From the NCBI RefSeq assembly GCF_023845585.1, contig NZ_JAMQHS010000008.1, positions 124,001 to 188,000 of the forward strand: a stretch of DNA of 64,000 bases, read 5' to 3'. How positions within the stretch are numbered: position 1 is the stretch's first letter; each line of letters begins with the position of its first letter. This document shows positions 26,467 through 35,059 of this stretch, in pieces. The notes beneath the pieces are model-generated. The model did not search any database, was not told the DNA's origin, and saw only the letters and a program-made list of their open reading frames with translations. The translations under genes and the position numbers were made by a program. This stretch comes from Clostridium sp. CMCC3677 (GTDB taxonomy: Bacteria; Bacillota; Clostridia; Clostridiales; Clostridiaceae).

Positions 26467-27981
26467 ATGAAAATATTAGAAGGAATAAAGAAATTTTCAA
26501 AAAGTAATAGAGTTGCATTAACTTGTGATGGTGAATTTATGACATACAAAGAGTTAGATTATATATCTGAAAGTGTAGCAAGTTTTTTATTAGAAGAATT
26601 TAATAATGATAGAACTCCAATCATTATTTATGGTAATAAGGAAAATTTAATGATGGCAGTTATGATAGCAGCATTAAAATCAGGAAGAGCATATGTACCA
26701 ATAGATATAAGCTATCCACAAGAAAGAGTAGAAGCAATTATTAGTGAAGTTAATTCTAAAATAATTATAGATTTTAGTGAAGGAAATATTTTCGATAATA
26801 TATTAGTTTTAAAAGAAAAAGAAATTAAAGAAATAGTTAATGAATATAGCGGTTTAGAAGTAAAAGCAGAAAATTGGGTAAAAGAAGATGAAAATGCTTA
26901 TATATTATTTACTTCTGGTAGTACAGGAAAGCCAAAGGGAGTACAAATAAGCAGTAACAATTTAGATAATTTTGTTGAATGGATAGCAGATTATTTGAAT
27001 TTAGATGAAAATGAAGAAATATTTATGAATCAAGCAGCATATTCCTTTGATTTATCAGTGGCTTCAATTTATCCAGCATTATGTTATGGAAAAATACTAC
27101 ATGGATTTTCAAAGAATACTCTTTCAAATTTAAAGCAGATGTTTAACAATATTAAGAAGTCAGATATTAATATATGGGTATCTACTCCTTCATTTGCTGG
27201 AATGTGCATAACTGAAACAAATTTTAATTCTAATATGTTGCCCAAATTAAAAGCAATGGTATTTGTAGGAGAGGTACTTCCAAAGCCATTATGTGAAGCG
27301 CTTTTAAATAGGTTTCCAAATACAAGAATTATAAATGGATATGGTCCTACAGAAGCAACAGTAGCAATTAGTATAAATGATATGAATAAAGAAGTACTAG
27401 AACAAGACGGAAGTTTACCTATCGGGTATCCTATGAAAAATTCAATTGTTAAAATTATTGATGAAAATGGTAATAGTTTAAAAGATGGAGAAAAAGGAGA
27501 AATTATAATAGTCGGTCCTAGTGTAAGTAAAGGATATTTTAACAATGAAGAAATTACAAAAAAATCATTTTACTATGATGAGTATGATGGAAAACGATGC
27601 AGAGCTTACAGAACTGGTGATTTAGGATACTATGTTCATGGTAAGTTATATTATTGTGGTAGGAAAGATTTTCAAATAAAACTTAATGGATATAGGATTG
27701 AGATAGAAGATATAGAAAATAATTTAGTAAAAGTGAGTAATGTAAAGAATGCATCCGTTGTTCCAGTAAATAAGGATGGAAAGATAGCATATTTAACTGC
27801 TTTCATTGAATTAAAGAAAGATAATGGATTAAGTGGATTAAAAAATGGAATAATGATAAAAAAAGAATTAAGTGAATTAATACCTTCATATATGGTTCCT
27901 AGAAATATAAAAATAGTTAAAGAATTTCCTACTAATATAAACGGAAAAATTGATAGGAAGAAATTAGCGGAGGAATTATAA
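26467..27981 (+). CDS. dltA: DltA, D-alanine--D-alanyl carrier protein ligase
   Basis: Cytosolic adenylating enzyme (504 aa) that activates D-Ala with ATP and loads it on DltC. P-loop-like A3 motif YILFTSGSTGKPKGVQIS (~149-166), A5 NGYGPTEATV, A7 YRTGD, the hinge/A8 region GRKDFQIKLNGYRIEIEDIE and the C-terminal catalytic Lys in NGKIDRKKL. RBS AAAGAAAGGTG. The stop overlaps the dltB start by one base. Confidence 0.96.
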   Translation: MKILEGIKKFSKSNRVALTCDGEFMTYKELDYISESVASFLLEEFNNDRTPIIIYGNKENLMMAVMIAALKSGRAYVPIDISYPQERVEAIISEVNSKIIIDFSEGNIFDNILVLKEKEIKEIVNEYSGLEVKAENWVKEDENAYILFTSGSTGKPKGVQISSNNLDNFVEWIADYLNLDENEEIFMNQAAYSFDLSVASIYPALCYGKILHGFSKNTLSNLKQMFNNIKKSDINIWVSTPSFAGMCITETNFNSNMLPKLKAMVFVGEVLPKPLCEALLNRFPNTRIINGYGPTEATVAISINDMNKEVLEQDGSLPIGYPMKNSIVKIIDENGNSLKDGEKGEIIIVGPSVSKGYFNNEEITKKSFYYDEYDGKRCRAYRTGDLGYYVHGKLYYCGRKDFQIKLNGYRIEIEDIENNLVKVSNVKNASVVPVNKDGKIAYLTAFIELKKDNGLSGLKNGIMIKKELSELIPSYMVPRNIKIVKEFPTNINGKIDRKKLAEEL

Positions 27982-29135
27982 TGAAGTTAACGCAATATGG
28001 AGATTATTTTTATTTATATTTATTATTATTAACATTTATTCCAGCGATAATATTAGCTTTAAATGGAGTTAAACCAAAGTATTATGGAATAATTGTTTCA
28101 TTTCTTATGATTTTATTAATAATGACTAAAAGTATAGGATTATCTTTATTTCTAATATTTTTATTAATAGAAACATTTTTAATTTATATGTATTTATTTA
28201 TAAGAAAGAAAACAGATAATAAATATATTTATTGGTTAATATTATTTTTATCAATGATTCCTGTTATTATAACAAAATTAGCAGGAGTTACTAAATATTC
28301 ATCATTAATTGGATTTATTGGATTATCATACTTGAATTTTAAAGCTATCCAAATAATAATTGAAATTTATGATGGAAGAATTACAGAAATAAATTTTACT
28401 ACATTTATATACTTTATAATATTTTTTCCAACACTAAGTTCAGGACCTATTGATAGATGGAAAAGATTTGAGGATAATTTAAATACTAAAATAGAAAAAG
28501 AAACATATATAAATGAATATTTAACACCAGGATTCAAGAAAATAATTATAGCTATAGGTTATAAATTTATTTTAGCGTATTTAATAGATACATATTGGCT
28601 TTTTAAAATATCTACAAATATAACAGTATTAAATAGTTTGAATTATATGTACGCATATACTCTATATTTATTCTTTGATTTTGCAGGTTATAGTTTGTTT
28701 GCAGTTGGAACTAGTTATATATATGGAATTAAAACTCCGAAAAACTTTAATAAACCTTTTATAAGTAAAGATATGAAAGAATTTTGGACTAGATGGCATA
28801 TATCTTTATCTAGGTGGTTTGGTGATTATATTTTTTCAAGATTTGTGTTAAGTTCAATGAGAAACAAAAGATTTAAAAATAGATTTATAGCGTCTCATGT
28901 AGCACAAATAATAACAATGTTTATAATGGGGTTATGGCATGGTTTAACTATATATTATATAATTTATGGATTATATCAAGGAACAGCATTAGTTTTAACT
29001 GATATATATCAAAGAAAATCAACTTATTATAAAAAGCATAAAAAAGAAAAGTGGTTTCAAATGACTGAGAGATTAATAACATTTCATATAGTATGTTTTG
29101 GTATGTTAATATTTTCTGGATATTTATTTAAATAA
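27981..29135 (+). CDS. dltB: DltB, MBOAT family D-alanyl transferase
   Basis: 384-aa polytopic membrane protein moving D-Ala from DltC toward the outside. MBOAT features: FPTLSSGPIDRW (~152-163), FWTRWHISLSRWFGDYIF and the catalytic His in MGLWHGLTIYYIIYGLYQG (~320). Coupled to dltA (ATGA overlap type). Full family length. Confidence 0.95.
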   Translation: MKLTQYGDYFYLYLLLLTFIPAIILALNGVKPKYYGIIVSFLMILLIMTKSIGLSLFLIFLLIETFLIYMYLFIRKKTDNKYIYWLILFLSMIPVIITKLAGVTKYSSLIGFIGLSYLNFKAIQIIIEIYDGRITEINFTTFIYFIIFFPTLSSGPIDRWKRFEDNLNTKIEKETYINEYLTPGFKKIIIAIGYKFILAYLIDTYWLFKISTNITVLNSLNYMYAYTLYLFFDFAGYSLFAVGTSYIYGIKTPKNFNKPFISKDMKEFWTRWHISLSRWFGDYIFSRFVLSSMRNKRFKNRFIASHVAQIITMFIMGLWHGLTIYYIIYGLYQGTALVLTDIYQRKSTYYKKHKKEKWFQMTERLITFHIVCFGMLIFSGYLFK

Positions 29136-29173
29136 AGAAAATACTATTACAATGAATTTAAAATTAAATTAAT

Positions 29174-29220
29174 GGTTATGTTTTAAAGTAATGCTGACAT
29201 TTTAATATGAAGCTTAAGGA
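29174..29220 (+). repeat. MITE left-end fragment inside the dlt operon
   Basis: GGTTATGTTTTAAAGTAATG... to GAAGCTTAAGGA parallels the left end of the 24690 copy. It lies between dltB and dltC, which are 133 bp apart whereas dltX-dltA-dltB are tightly packed. Confidence 0.55.
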
Positions 29221-29268
29221 ATTATGTAGCATTTGTTGTACTAAATATAAAAGGGAAGTGTATTAATT

Positions 29269-29496
29269 ATGAAAGATAAAGTATTAGAAATGTTTATTGA
29301 AGTTACTGGAAATGATGAAATTGCAGAAGATTTAGATTTAGATCTTTTTGAAGCAGGATTGTTAGATTCTTTAGCAATAATTGAAATGTTACTTCAAATA
29401 GAAGAAAAGCTAGGAATAAAATTACAACCTACAGACTTAGAAAGAGAAGATATGTCAACTGTAAATAAGTTAACTGAGTTCTTAGAAAGTAGATAA
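29269..29496 (+). CDS. dltC: DltC, D-alanyl carrier protein
   Basis: 75-aa acyl-carrier-like protein. The phosphopantetheine Ser lies in GLLDSLAIIEM (~Ser37). It receives D-Ala from DltA and hands it to DltB. Strong acidic character as expected. RBS AAGGGAAGTG. Separated from dltB by a repeat remnant, yet in the same direction with no terminator between, so it is probably still co-transcribed. Confidence 0.95.
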   Translation: MKDKVLEMFIEVTGNDEIAEDLDLDLFEAGLLDSLAIIEMLLQIEEKLGIKLQPTDLEREDMSTVNKLTEFLESR

Positions 29497-29507
29497 ACAA
29501 ATTAAAA

Positions 29508-29610
29508 AGTTCTCTTTAGTAAAGTATTGATATATACATAAGCAAAGTGGACTGAGTAATTGAACTTAGGAATGCTAAAATGATTATAGTCCCATTTTAG
29601 CTTGTTCCCA
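29508..29610 (+). repeat. Degenerate MITE left half after dltC
   Basis: TTAGTAAAGTATTGATATAT... GTGGACTGAGTAATT... AATGCTAAAATGATTATAGTCC... GTTCCCA follows the left ~105 bases of the 24690 copy (GGACAGAGGAATT..., CACTAAAATAAAGC..., GCTCCCA) with many substitutions. Confidence 0.55.
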
Positions 29611-29652
29611 ATATAAAATCTATTTTCTGGGATTTTTGTAGTAATATGATAT

Positions 29653-29681
29653 TTGACATTGCTTTTTTTATAATATATAAT
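29653..29681 (+). promoter_or_regulatory. Consensus promoter of ssrA
   Basis: TTGACA (29653-29658), 17-bp spacer, TATAAT (29676-29681). Transcription would start near 29688, giving a ~46-nt leader removed to form the mature tmRNA 5' end. Confidence 0.88.
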
Positions 29682-29733
29682 TTAGGAACAGACGAAAATT
29701 GAATATAAAAGTTTCAAACTTCGTTACTAACAT

Positions 29734-30087
29734 GGGGGCGCTTTGGCTTCGACGGGGGTAAGAGGAGTTTGATAAGCGAGTCGAGGCAGCATGTCACCTC
29801 GTTAATCAAGTATGCAAAAAGATAAACGCAGAAGACAATTTTGCATTAGCAGCCTAATTTAGCGCTGTTCATCAGCCCGGGGTGCCCACGCTTCGGATCA
29901 CTGGTGTCATTAAAGTGGGAAACGAAGTTTAGCAAAGCTTTGAGCTAAAGGGGTATTTATGAAGCTAGCAAGTATGTTGCCTGTCTATAGGCGTTCATAT
30001 GAGCGAATTTTAATATATAGACTACACTCGTAGAAAGTCAGATGCATCTACTTTCGGACAGGGGTTCGATACCCCTCGCCTCCACCA
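29734..30087 (+). ncRNA. ssrA: Transfer-messenger RNA (tmRNA)
   Basis: 354-nt RNA for ribosome rescue. The acceptor stem GGGGGCG (29734-29740) pairs with CGCCTCC before the encoded ACCA end (30087). The T arm GGGGTTCGATACCCC is seen near the 3' end. The tag frame starts at GCA 29828 and gives AEDNFALAA then TAA (29855-29857), a clostridial tag ending in the protease signal LAA. The tmRNA 3' end is a frequent phage/island attachment site; accessory, partly broken genes follow. Confidence 0.97.
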
Positions 30088-30090
30088 TTC

Positions 30091-30119
30091 AAAACCACGA
30101 CTAGATGTCGTGGTTTTTT
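30091..30119 (+). terminator. Terminator of ssrA
   Basis: AAAACCACGAC / GTCGTGGTTTT perfect 11-bp stem, 5-base loop, T run. Confidence 0.93.
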
Positions 30120-30567
30120 AGCGTTTGAGGATTTATAGTGGGGAAGGTCATTCACCACTAGTTAATAAATAGTTGATTTCATCCGTTTACAATACGGTGT
30201 AATTGGTAGAAATATGTTTTTTTATCTAAAAGTTTCTTAGAGTAAAGATATGATATAGTGTCCTATCTTAAAAAGATTATTTAGAAAAGCAGTTACAATA
30301 CCATCTTTAGAGGACTTTGAAAAATTATTTATGAAATTAGATTAGTTTTTATTACTGAGTCTAAGAAGTTTATTGGGGATTATGGTGATAGAGATATTCA
30401 ACGTAGTCTTTTCTTTTTTTGAAATATTGAATAGTTTAAGAGAAAATCCTTAATAAAATAGAAGAATTGATTGAAAGATATATTTCAGTAATATATGATT
30501 TTGTTCATATCTTAAATGAATAAGGTAATAATAAATAGAGATTAATATTATACGAGGAGGAAATATA
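30120..30567 (+). other. Gap with scrambled coding remnants
   Basis: No intact gene. Short coding-like stretches in different frames (for example KAVTIPSLEDFEKLFMKLD around 30280-30340, KKFIGDYGDRDIQRSLFFF around 30365-30420, NKIEELIERYISVIYDF around 30450-30500) suggest a decayed gene that I cannot identify. Confidence 0.35.
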
Positions 30568-31815
30568 ATGAAGATGGGAAATAAAACATTGAAAAAAGCA
30601 TTAAAAAGTTGTGTTATATTAGCAGTTTCCATCTTAGCAATTTTAATTAATAGTAAAGCAATGAAATCTAAAGCTTTATTTAAAGTAGCAGAAAAAGAAT
30701 ATTTGATATTAGCATATAATGACTCTGGAATGCATTGTATACAAGATGATTATTCTGCTTTTATGATATTACCACCAGCTAATACCGTTAAGGTCCAAGT
30801 CTTTGAGAAGGGAGTAGATAAGGCTAAACTTATAGATAGTGGAATAATAGTAGAATACAAAATGAATAACAATACTACATCAGTTGATAAAAGTAATTTT
30901 TGGAAGTATGCTAAAGATTATGGCTATGATTTAAAACTTAATGAAGGAATTGCTGGGAATTATTTAAGTGGAGTTTGTAAATTGTCAAAGGATAAAAATT
31001 ATTATGAAGCTGAATACATTCCAGTAACACCTTTTAACGATGGAAGTAAGGTAAGAAATCCATATCAAACCATGACTGTTACAGTAATTGATGAGGCTAC
31101 CAAAAAGGTATTAGCACAAGAGGATAGTATTGTAGTTTCAGTATCAGATGAAATGAGTTGTAGTAATTGTCATGGAAAGGTAGATACTTATGTAAACATA
31201 TTAAAGGCTCATGATAGGAAAGAGAAAACAAGTCTTTATTCTGATTTAAATAATAATAAAAGACATAAATGTAATGAGTGCCATTCAGATAATACGTTAG
31301 GTGCATCAGGGACTCAAGGTGTTCCAAGTCTTTCTCTGGCAGTACATGATTTTCATGCATCAATTATGGGTATGTCAGATTTGCAAAATACATGCTACAA
31401 TTGTCATCCAGGGGTTGAAACACAGTGTAATAGAGGAGCTATGTATAAAGCAGGTATTACTTGCAGTGATAGTAAATGACATGGAAACATGGAAAATGTA
31501 GCTCAGTCTTTGAAGGATGGAAGAAAAGCTTGGCTTGATGAACCAAAATGTAGTAATTGTCATGGAGAACTTTATAGTATAAAAGATAATCAACTATACA
31601 GGGAGGCTTATCTACAAAATGGACCAGAAGGTATGAATGGAAAAGTAAAATGTGCAACTTGTCATAATAGTCCACATGCTGAATGGATATCATCACTTCC
31701 TCAAGATAATGAGATACCAAAAAAGATTTATGGTAAACCTGATTTTATTAAAAAATGCACGGCTTGTCATGAGAATAAGGGAAATAATAAAATACATAAA
31801 TATGAGGGAGAGTAG
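30568..31815 (+). CDS. Secreted multiheme c-type cytochrome interrupted by in-frame TGA
   Basis: One frame of 415 codons with a single TGA at codon 304 (31477-31479). N-terminal signal/anchor (~11-28), then a domain opening with LAYNDSGMHCIQDDYSAFMILPP, as in large multiheme cytochromes of metal reducers. Heme motifs: CSNCH (198-202), CNECH (235-239), CYNCH (276-280), then CSDSK-TGA-H (299-305), CSNCH (328-332), CATCH (362-366), CTACH (397-401). The TGA stands exactly where the second heme Cys should be, and the coding character and heme motifs continue past it. Read strictly, the product is a 303-aa three-heme protein; with read-through it has six canonical sites plus one odd one. RBS GAGGAGG. 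It is followed by a CcmF gene after 6 bp. A nonsense mutation, a sequencing error and recoding (Sec) are all open. Confidence 0.75.
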
Positions 31816-31821
31816 AAAAAA

Positions 31822-33357
31822 ATGAATTTAGGAAATTTACTTATTCTTATAGCTGTAATAGGTAGTATATTAATACTACCTATTAATATACTAATACATA
31901 ATAAAAAGATAAGAGATATAATTTTAATAATTACTGCCATAAGTTTAACAGCCTCATTAATTTTAATTCTATATTATCAGTATACTTGTAACTTTAGATA
32001 TAGTTATGTAGTAGAACATATATCGACAGATTTAAAACCTCTGTATAAGATTTCAGCTTTATGGGCAGGGCAAAGTGGTTCCTTTTTATTATGGGCAGTT
32101 AGTTCTATTTGGCTAGGGATTACTATAAAAGGAAATAACAAATCTTTTAATATTTATATGATTATCACTACAGCACTTATTATCTTTGTTTATATAAGTA
32201 ACCCATTTGCAATTGAAAAAGTAATTCCTAGTGAGGGAAAAGGACTCAATATAGCATTACAAAATCCTTGGATGGTTATACATCCACCATTGGTGTTTAT
32301 AGGATATTCAGCTATGGCTATATTGTTTTGTGAAAGTTTTTCACATAGGGTAGAGAAAAAATGGGCTTATATTTCATTGCTTTTTTTAGGAGTTGGAATA
32401 TTTACAGGAAGTATATGGGCTTATAAAGCATTAGGTTGGGGAGGATATTGGGCATGGGATTCAATTGAGAATGCTGCATTAGTTCCATGGTTAATTTTAG
32501 TGGCTATTATTCATAAGGAAAAAGTAAAGCCTTATGTAACTATGTTGCCTTTTACTCTGGCTGTTTTTGGAACATTTTTGGCAAGAAGCGGAATATTAGA
32601 AGGGAAATCAGTACATTCATATAATATTTCCACCATGTCAAAGCCAATATTGATTTTAATTAGCTTTTTATGTGTATTATTATTTATAATTGCTATAAAA
32701 AGTAAACAAAACAAAGATATAGTAAAGAATAACGGTACTTTAAAAAAAGTATTATCGGTATTTTGTAGTATTACATATTTATTTTCTGCACTTATTTTAA
32801 TAGGTACTACTTTACCTATTTATTCATCTTATAATGTTGAAGTTGATTTTTATAATTTATTATCATTAGCTTTTGCAATAATTTCTTCAATTTTATTTTT
32901 CATTTATATGAAGGATTTATTTAAGGGGAATTTAGCTATTATATCAATAATAAATACAATTTTACTTATAACAATAAGCTGGATTACAAAGTTTGGAGAA
33001 GTTCAATGGCTGATTATCCTTTGGATACTAATGTTTCCATTACTTTTAAAAATAATTTATTTTAATAAGATCAAAAATAAATTAGCAAATATAGCGCATA
33101 TTGAATTTATATTAATGATATTAGGTAGTATTACATCATCTATATTTGGTGAAATGGGAATGTTTTTAGAAGAAAAGGTAACAAATCAAGAAACTGTAGA
33201 GGCTATAATAATTCATAATTTTTTAGAAGATGTAATAATAACAGAAGGTGCAAAATATACAACCAAGCCATTAATATTTTTATTTTGGATAGGTGGAATT
33301 TTAATAATGATTTCTATGTTAGGGAAAATATGTTTCTTTAAGGATAGGATAAAATAA
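31822..33357 (+). CDS. ccmF: CcmF-type cytochrome c heme lyase
   Basis: 511-aa polytopic membrane protein. The WWD-type heme-handling loop is seen as ALGWGGYWAWDSIENAALVPWL (split around ~205-226) and conserved His in NPWMVIHPPLVFIG (~148-161). About 11-12 membrane helices. CcmF attaches heme to CXXCH apocytochromes on the outer face of the membrane; here it lies 6 bp after a multiheme cytochrome gene. It is shorter than Gram-negative CcmF (~640 aa) and no ccmE, ccmH, resB or heme-export genes are in the window. RBS GAGGGAG overlaps the cytochrome stop. Confidence 0.85.
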   Translation: MNLGNLLILIAVIGSILILPINILIHNKKIRDIILIITAISLTASLILILYYQYTCNFRYSYVVEHISTDLKPLYKISALWAGQSGSFLLWAVSSIWLGITIKGNNKSFNIYMIITTALIIFVYISNPFAIEKVIPSEGKGLNIALQNPWMVIHPPLVFIGYSAMAILFCESFSHRVEKKWAYISLLFLGVGIFTGSIWAYKALGWGGYWAWDSIENAALVPWLILVAIIHKEKVKPYVTMLPFTLAVFGTFLARSGILEGKSVHSYNISTMSKPILILISFLCVLLFIIAIKSKQNKDIVKNNGTLKKVLSVFCSITYLFSALILIGTTLPIYSSYNVEVDFYNLLSLAFAIISSILFFIYMKDLFKGNLAIISIINTILLITISWITKFGEVQWLIILWILMFPLLLKIIYFNKIKNKLANIAHIEFILMILGSITSSIFGEMGMFLEEKVTNQETVEAIIIHNFLEDVIITEGAKYTTKPLIFLFWIGGILIMISMLGKICFFKDRIK

Positions 33358-33358
33358 G

Positions 33359-33383
33359 AACATCACAGTAATGTGGTGTTTTT
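33359..33383 (+). terminator. Terminator of the cytochrome-ccmF operon
   Basis: AACATCAC / GTGGTGTT stem with 6-base loop and T run directly after the ccmF stop. Confidence 0.85.
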
Positions 33384-33785
33384 ACATTCTTGGTGCAAAA
33401 GTATGCCTAAGCTGAAAAATATATAAAAAACAGTTTTTTAGGTTAGATGTTATAATTGGTATATAAATTATGTTTTTAAAGGTAGAATATCAAATTAATC
33501 ATCTCATTTGTTTAGATTTAGAATTATGTATAATGAACTGTATCTAAGTAAATGAGGTTTTTATAAAAACTGCAAAAATTAATTGAGTATATTAAAATAT
33601 ACAGAAAATTATATATGGAGGTGAAATATAATGAGAGAATTTATACATTTTGAAAATGTATGAGGCTCCGAGCAAAGTCCATAATAAAATTTGTTTGGAG
33701 CCGTATTTATCTTAAATGCGGCTTATATAGCCAGATTAGATTTTGCTCGACTATGTACCAATAAAAGTAGATAGGAGCAAAAATT
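33384..33785 (+). other. Gap with tiny open frame and a GGCTCC/GGAGCC hairpin
   Basis: A good RBS (GGAGGTG, ~33617) leads to a 10-codon frame MREFIHFENV then TGA (33631-33663). This is possibly the stub of an ABC ATPase gene, which often begins this way. GGCTCC (about 33664) pairs with GGAGCC (about 33697), with GCAAA/TTTG inside. No further gene seen. Confidence 0.35.
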
Positions 33786-34068
33786 ATGAAATATGAAAAT
33801 GCAAAAGATATTTTACCGTCATATATTATAGAGATATTACAAGAGTATATTGATGGCAAATATATATATACCAAGAAAAAGCAATAATAAAAAATTTGGG
33901 GGAGAAGAAAGTGGATTTAGAAAAGAGTTGAACAATAGAAATAGAGAAATAATTAATAAGTACAATAACGGGATAACTGTAAAAGAAATATCTGAAAGTT
34001 ATTATCTTACAGAACATAGTATCAGAAGGATTATTATTTATTATAATAAATTAAGTGTCTTAGTGTGA
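33786..34068 (+). pseudogene. CD3324-family small HTH protein, frameshifted in a TA repeat
   Basis: ATG 33786 (RBS TAGGAG) reads MKYENAKDILPSYIIEILQEYIDGKYIY and then shifts; the second part in another frame reads IPRKSNNKKFGGEE... ISESYYLTEHSIRRII to the stop at 34068. Joined, they give a full ~95-aa protein of the CD3324 type (KYENA..ILP..ll..iQ.Y..G.YiYIP...). The break lies in a (TA)5 run at 33861-33870; a sixth TA would restore the frame. So it is either broken or switchable by slippage. Confidence 0.75.
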
Positions 34069-34194
34069 TTAATAAGTTAATTACTTAAGGCACTTTTTAG
34101 TATAAGTATAATGCAGAATGATACATGTACTTGGTATAGATTAATAGTAAATAATAATATTAAAGATATAGGATATAAGGAGTAATGAATTGAT

Positions 34195-34631
34195 ATGATA
34201 AGAAGCTTAGAAAATAAAGATATTGATAAAGTAATGGATATATGGTTAAAAAGTACTATTAAAGCACATGACTTTATATCTAAAGAATATTGGGAAAAGA
34301 GTTATACTGATGTAAGAAATATTTACATTCCTATGGCTAATACTTTTTTATATGAAGATATAGAAGGAATCAAAGGTTTTATAAGTGTAATAAATAATGA
34401 ATTTATTGGAGCATTATTTGTAGACGTGGATTATCAAGGAGCTGGTATAGGAAAAAAGTTAATAAATTATGCAATGGATAAATATAAAAAGTTAAATTTA
34501 GCAGTATATAAAGATAATAAAAAGCAGTAGAATTTTATATAAATAGAGGATTTAAGATAATAAAAGAACAATTGAATGATGACTCAGGCTATAATGAGTA
34601 TATAATGGAAAAAATTTACAAGAAGAATTAA
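34195..34631 (+). pseudogene. GNAT acetyltransferase gene with a 1-base deletion
   Basis: MIRSLENKDIDKVMDIWLKS... with motif A VDVDYQGAGIGKKLINYAM runs to NLAVYKDNKKQ and stops at 34530. In the next frame the expected ending KAVEFYINRGFKIIKEQL...YIMEKIYKKN follows to 34631. One A missing from the A run at about 34517-34521 explains the shift. With it restored the protein would be a normal ~145-aa YjaB-like acetyltransferase. Confidence 0.78.
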
Positions 34632-34664
34632 AAAAATATATGTTTATTTTTAATGAAAATTTGA

Positions 34665-34810
34665 TATAATATAAATAAGAAAAGCTTAGTGCTACCAACA
34701 CTAAGCTTCCTTAGAACATTTATTTTGTTTTAGGGCTATTGAATGAATTAAATAAATATTTAATTAAGAGTTAAGCACTATTCTTTGTCGGATGGGTGCT
34801 TTTTCTCTTT
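34665..34810 (+). ncRNA. Candidate antisense antitoxin RNA
   Basis: A plus-strand TATAAT at 34665-34670 would start an RNA near 34677 that ends at a T-tailed hairpin (AAGCAC 34773-34778 / GTGCTT 34796-34801, tail to about 34810). Its ~130 nt are complementary to the 3' untranslated part and last codons of the minus-strand toxin-like gene, the arrangement of Bacillus type I antitoxins such as RatA and SR4. Its -35 is weak; expression is inferred. Confidence 0.55.
34672..34708 (-). terminator. Terminator of the toxin-like mRNA
   Basis: AAGCTTAGTG (34682-34691) and its exact complement CACTAAGCTT (34699-34708). On the minus strand it is followed by TTTTCTTATTT. The same DNA gives the 5' stem-loop of the antisense RNA. 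Confidence 0.7.
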
Positions 34811-34939
34811 GCCATTAATTTCTATATGAATACCAAGAAATTTAATCTTGATAATTAACTTAGAAATAAAAAGATTATGTTTTAAAACTAATTCAATAAT
34901 ATAAATAGTAACAAAGCTTTTTATAGTTAATTCTAGCAT
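34778..34939 (-). CDS. Small hydrophobic peptide, candidate type I toxin
   Basis: 53 codons: MLELTIKSFVTIYIIELVLK (first 20), a second hydrophobic stretch LFISKLIIKIKFLGIHIEI and a charged tail NGKEKKHPSDKE. Strong RBS AGGGGGGTGG 8 bases before ATG. The mRNA appears to begin at an extended -10 (TGGTATAAT; TATAAT at 35059-35054 on the minus strand). Its leader has a run of Cs (34993-34989 side) that can pair either with an upstream G run or with the RBS Gs, as in toxin mRNAs with masked RBS. No homologue is named; the toxin role rests on the layout with the antisense RNA. Confidence 0.6.
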   Translation of the reverse strand: MLELTIKSFVTIYIIELVLKHNLFISKLIIKIKFLGIHIEINGKEKKHPSDKE

Positions 34940-34947
34940 ATCCAATA

Positions 34948-35059
34948 CCACCCCCCTAACTATGATGATATATTCACCAATAGTCCAAGGGGGATAAAAT
35001 GTTCAAAACCCCCGTAGCCATCCTACTACGTATTTGCAATATTGTACTTTAGAATTATA
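34948..35059 (-). promoter_or_regulatory. Promoter and structured leader of the toxin-like gene
   Basis: Extended -10 TGGTATAAT, then ~100 nt of leader. GGGGG (35013-35009) can pair with CCCCC (34993-34989) as a hairpin, or that C run can pair with GGGGGG of the RBS (34956-34951). This is a possible translation switch. Confidence 0.5.

Noticed and set aside
31477-31520. Selenocysteine insertion element after the TGA
   Set aside because: Only a 4-bp CATG/CATG hairpin is visible; no stem of the usual size with a GU-type apical loop, so Sec is kept as a possibility but not annotated.
31097-31720. Overlapping frames on both strands within the cytochrome gene
   Set aside because: The CXXCH-bearing frame explains the region; the others have no RBS or motifs.
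33662-33702. GGCTCC...GGAGCC hairpin as a terminator or riboswitch
   Set aside because: No T tail and no match to a known aptamer; recorded only in the gap description.
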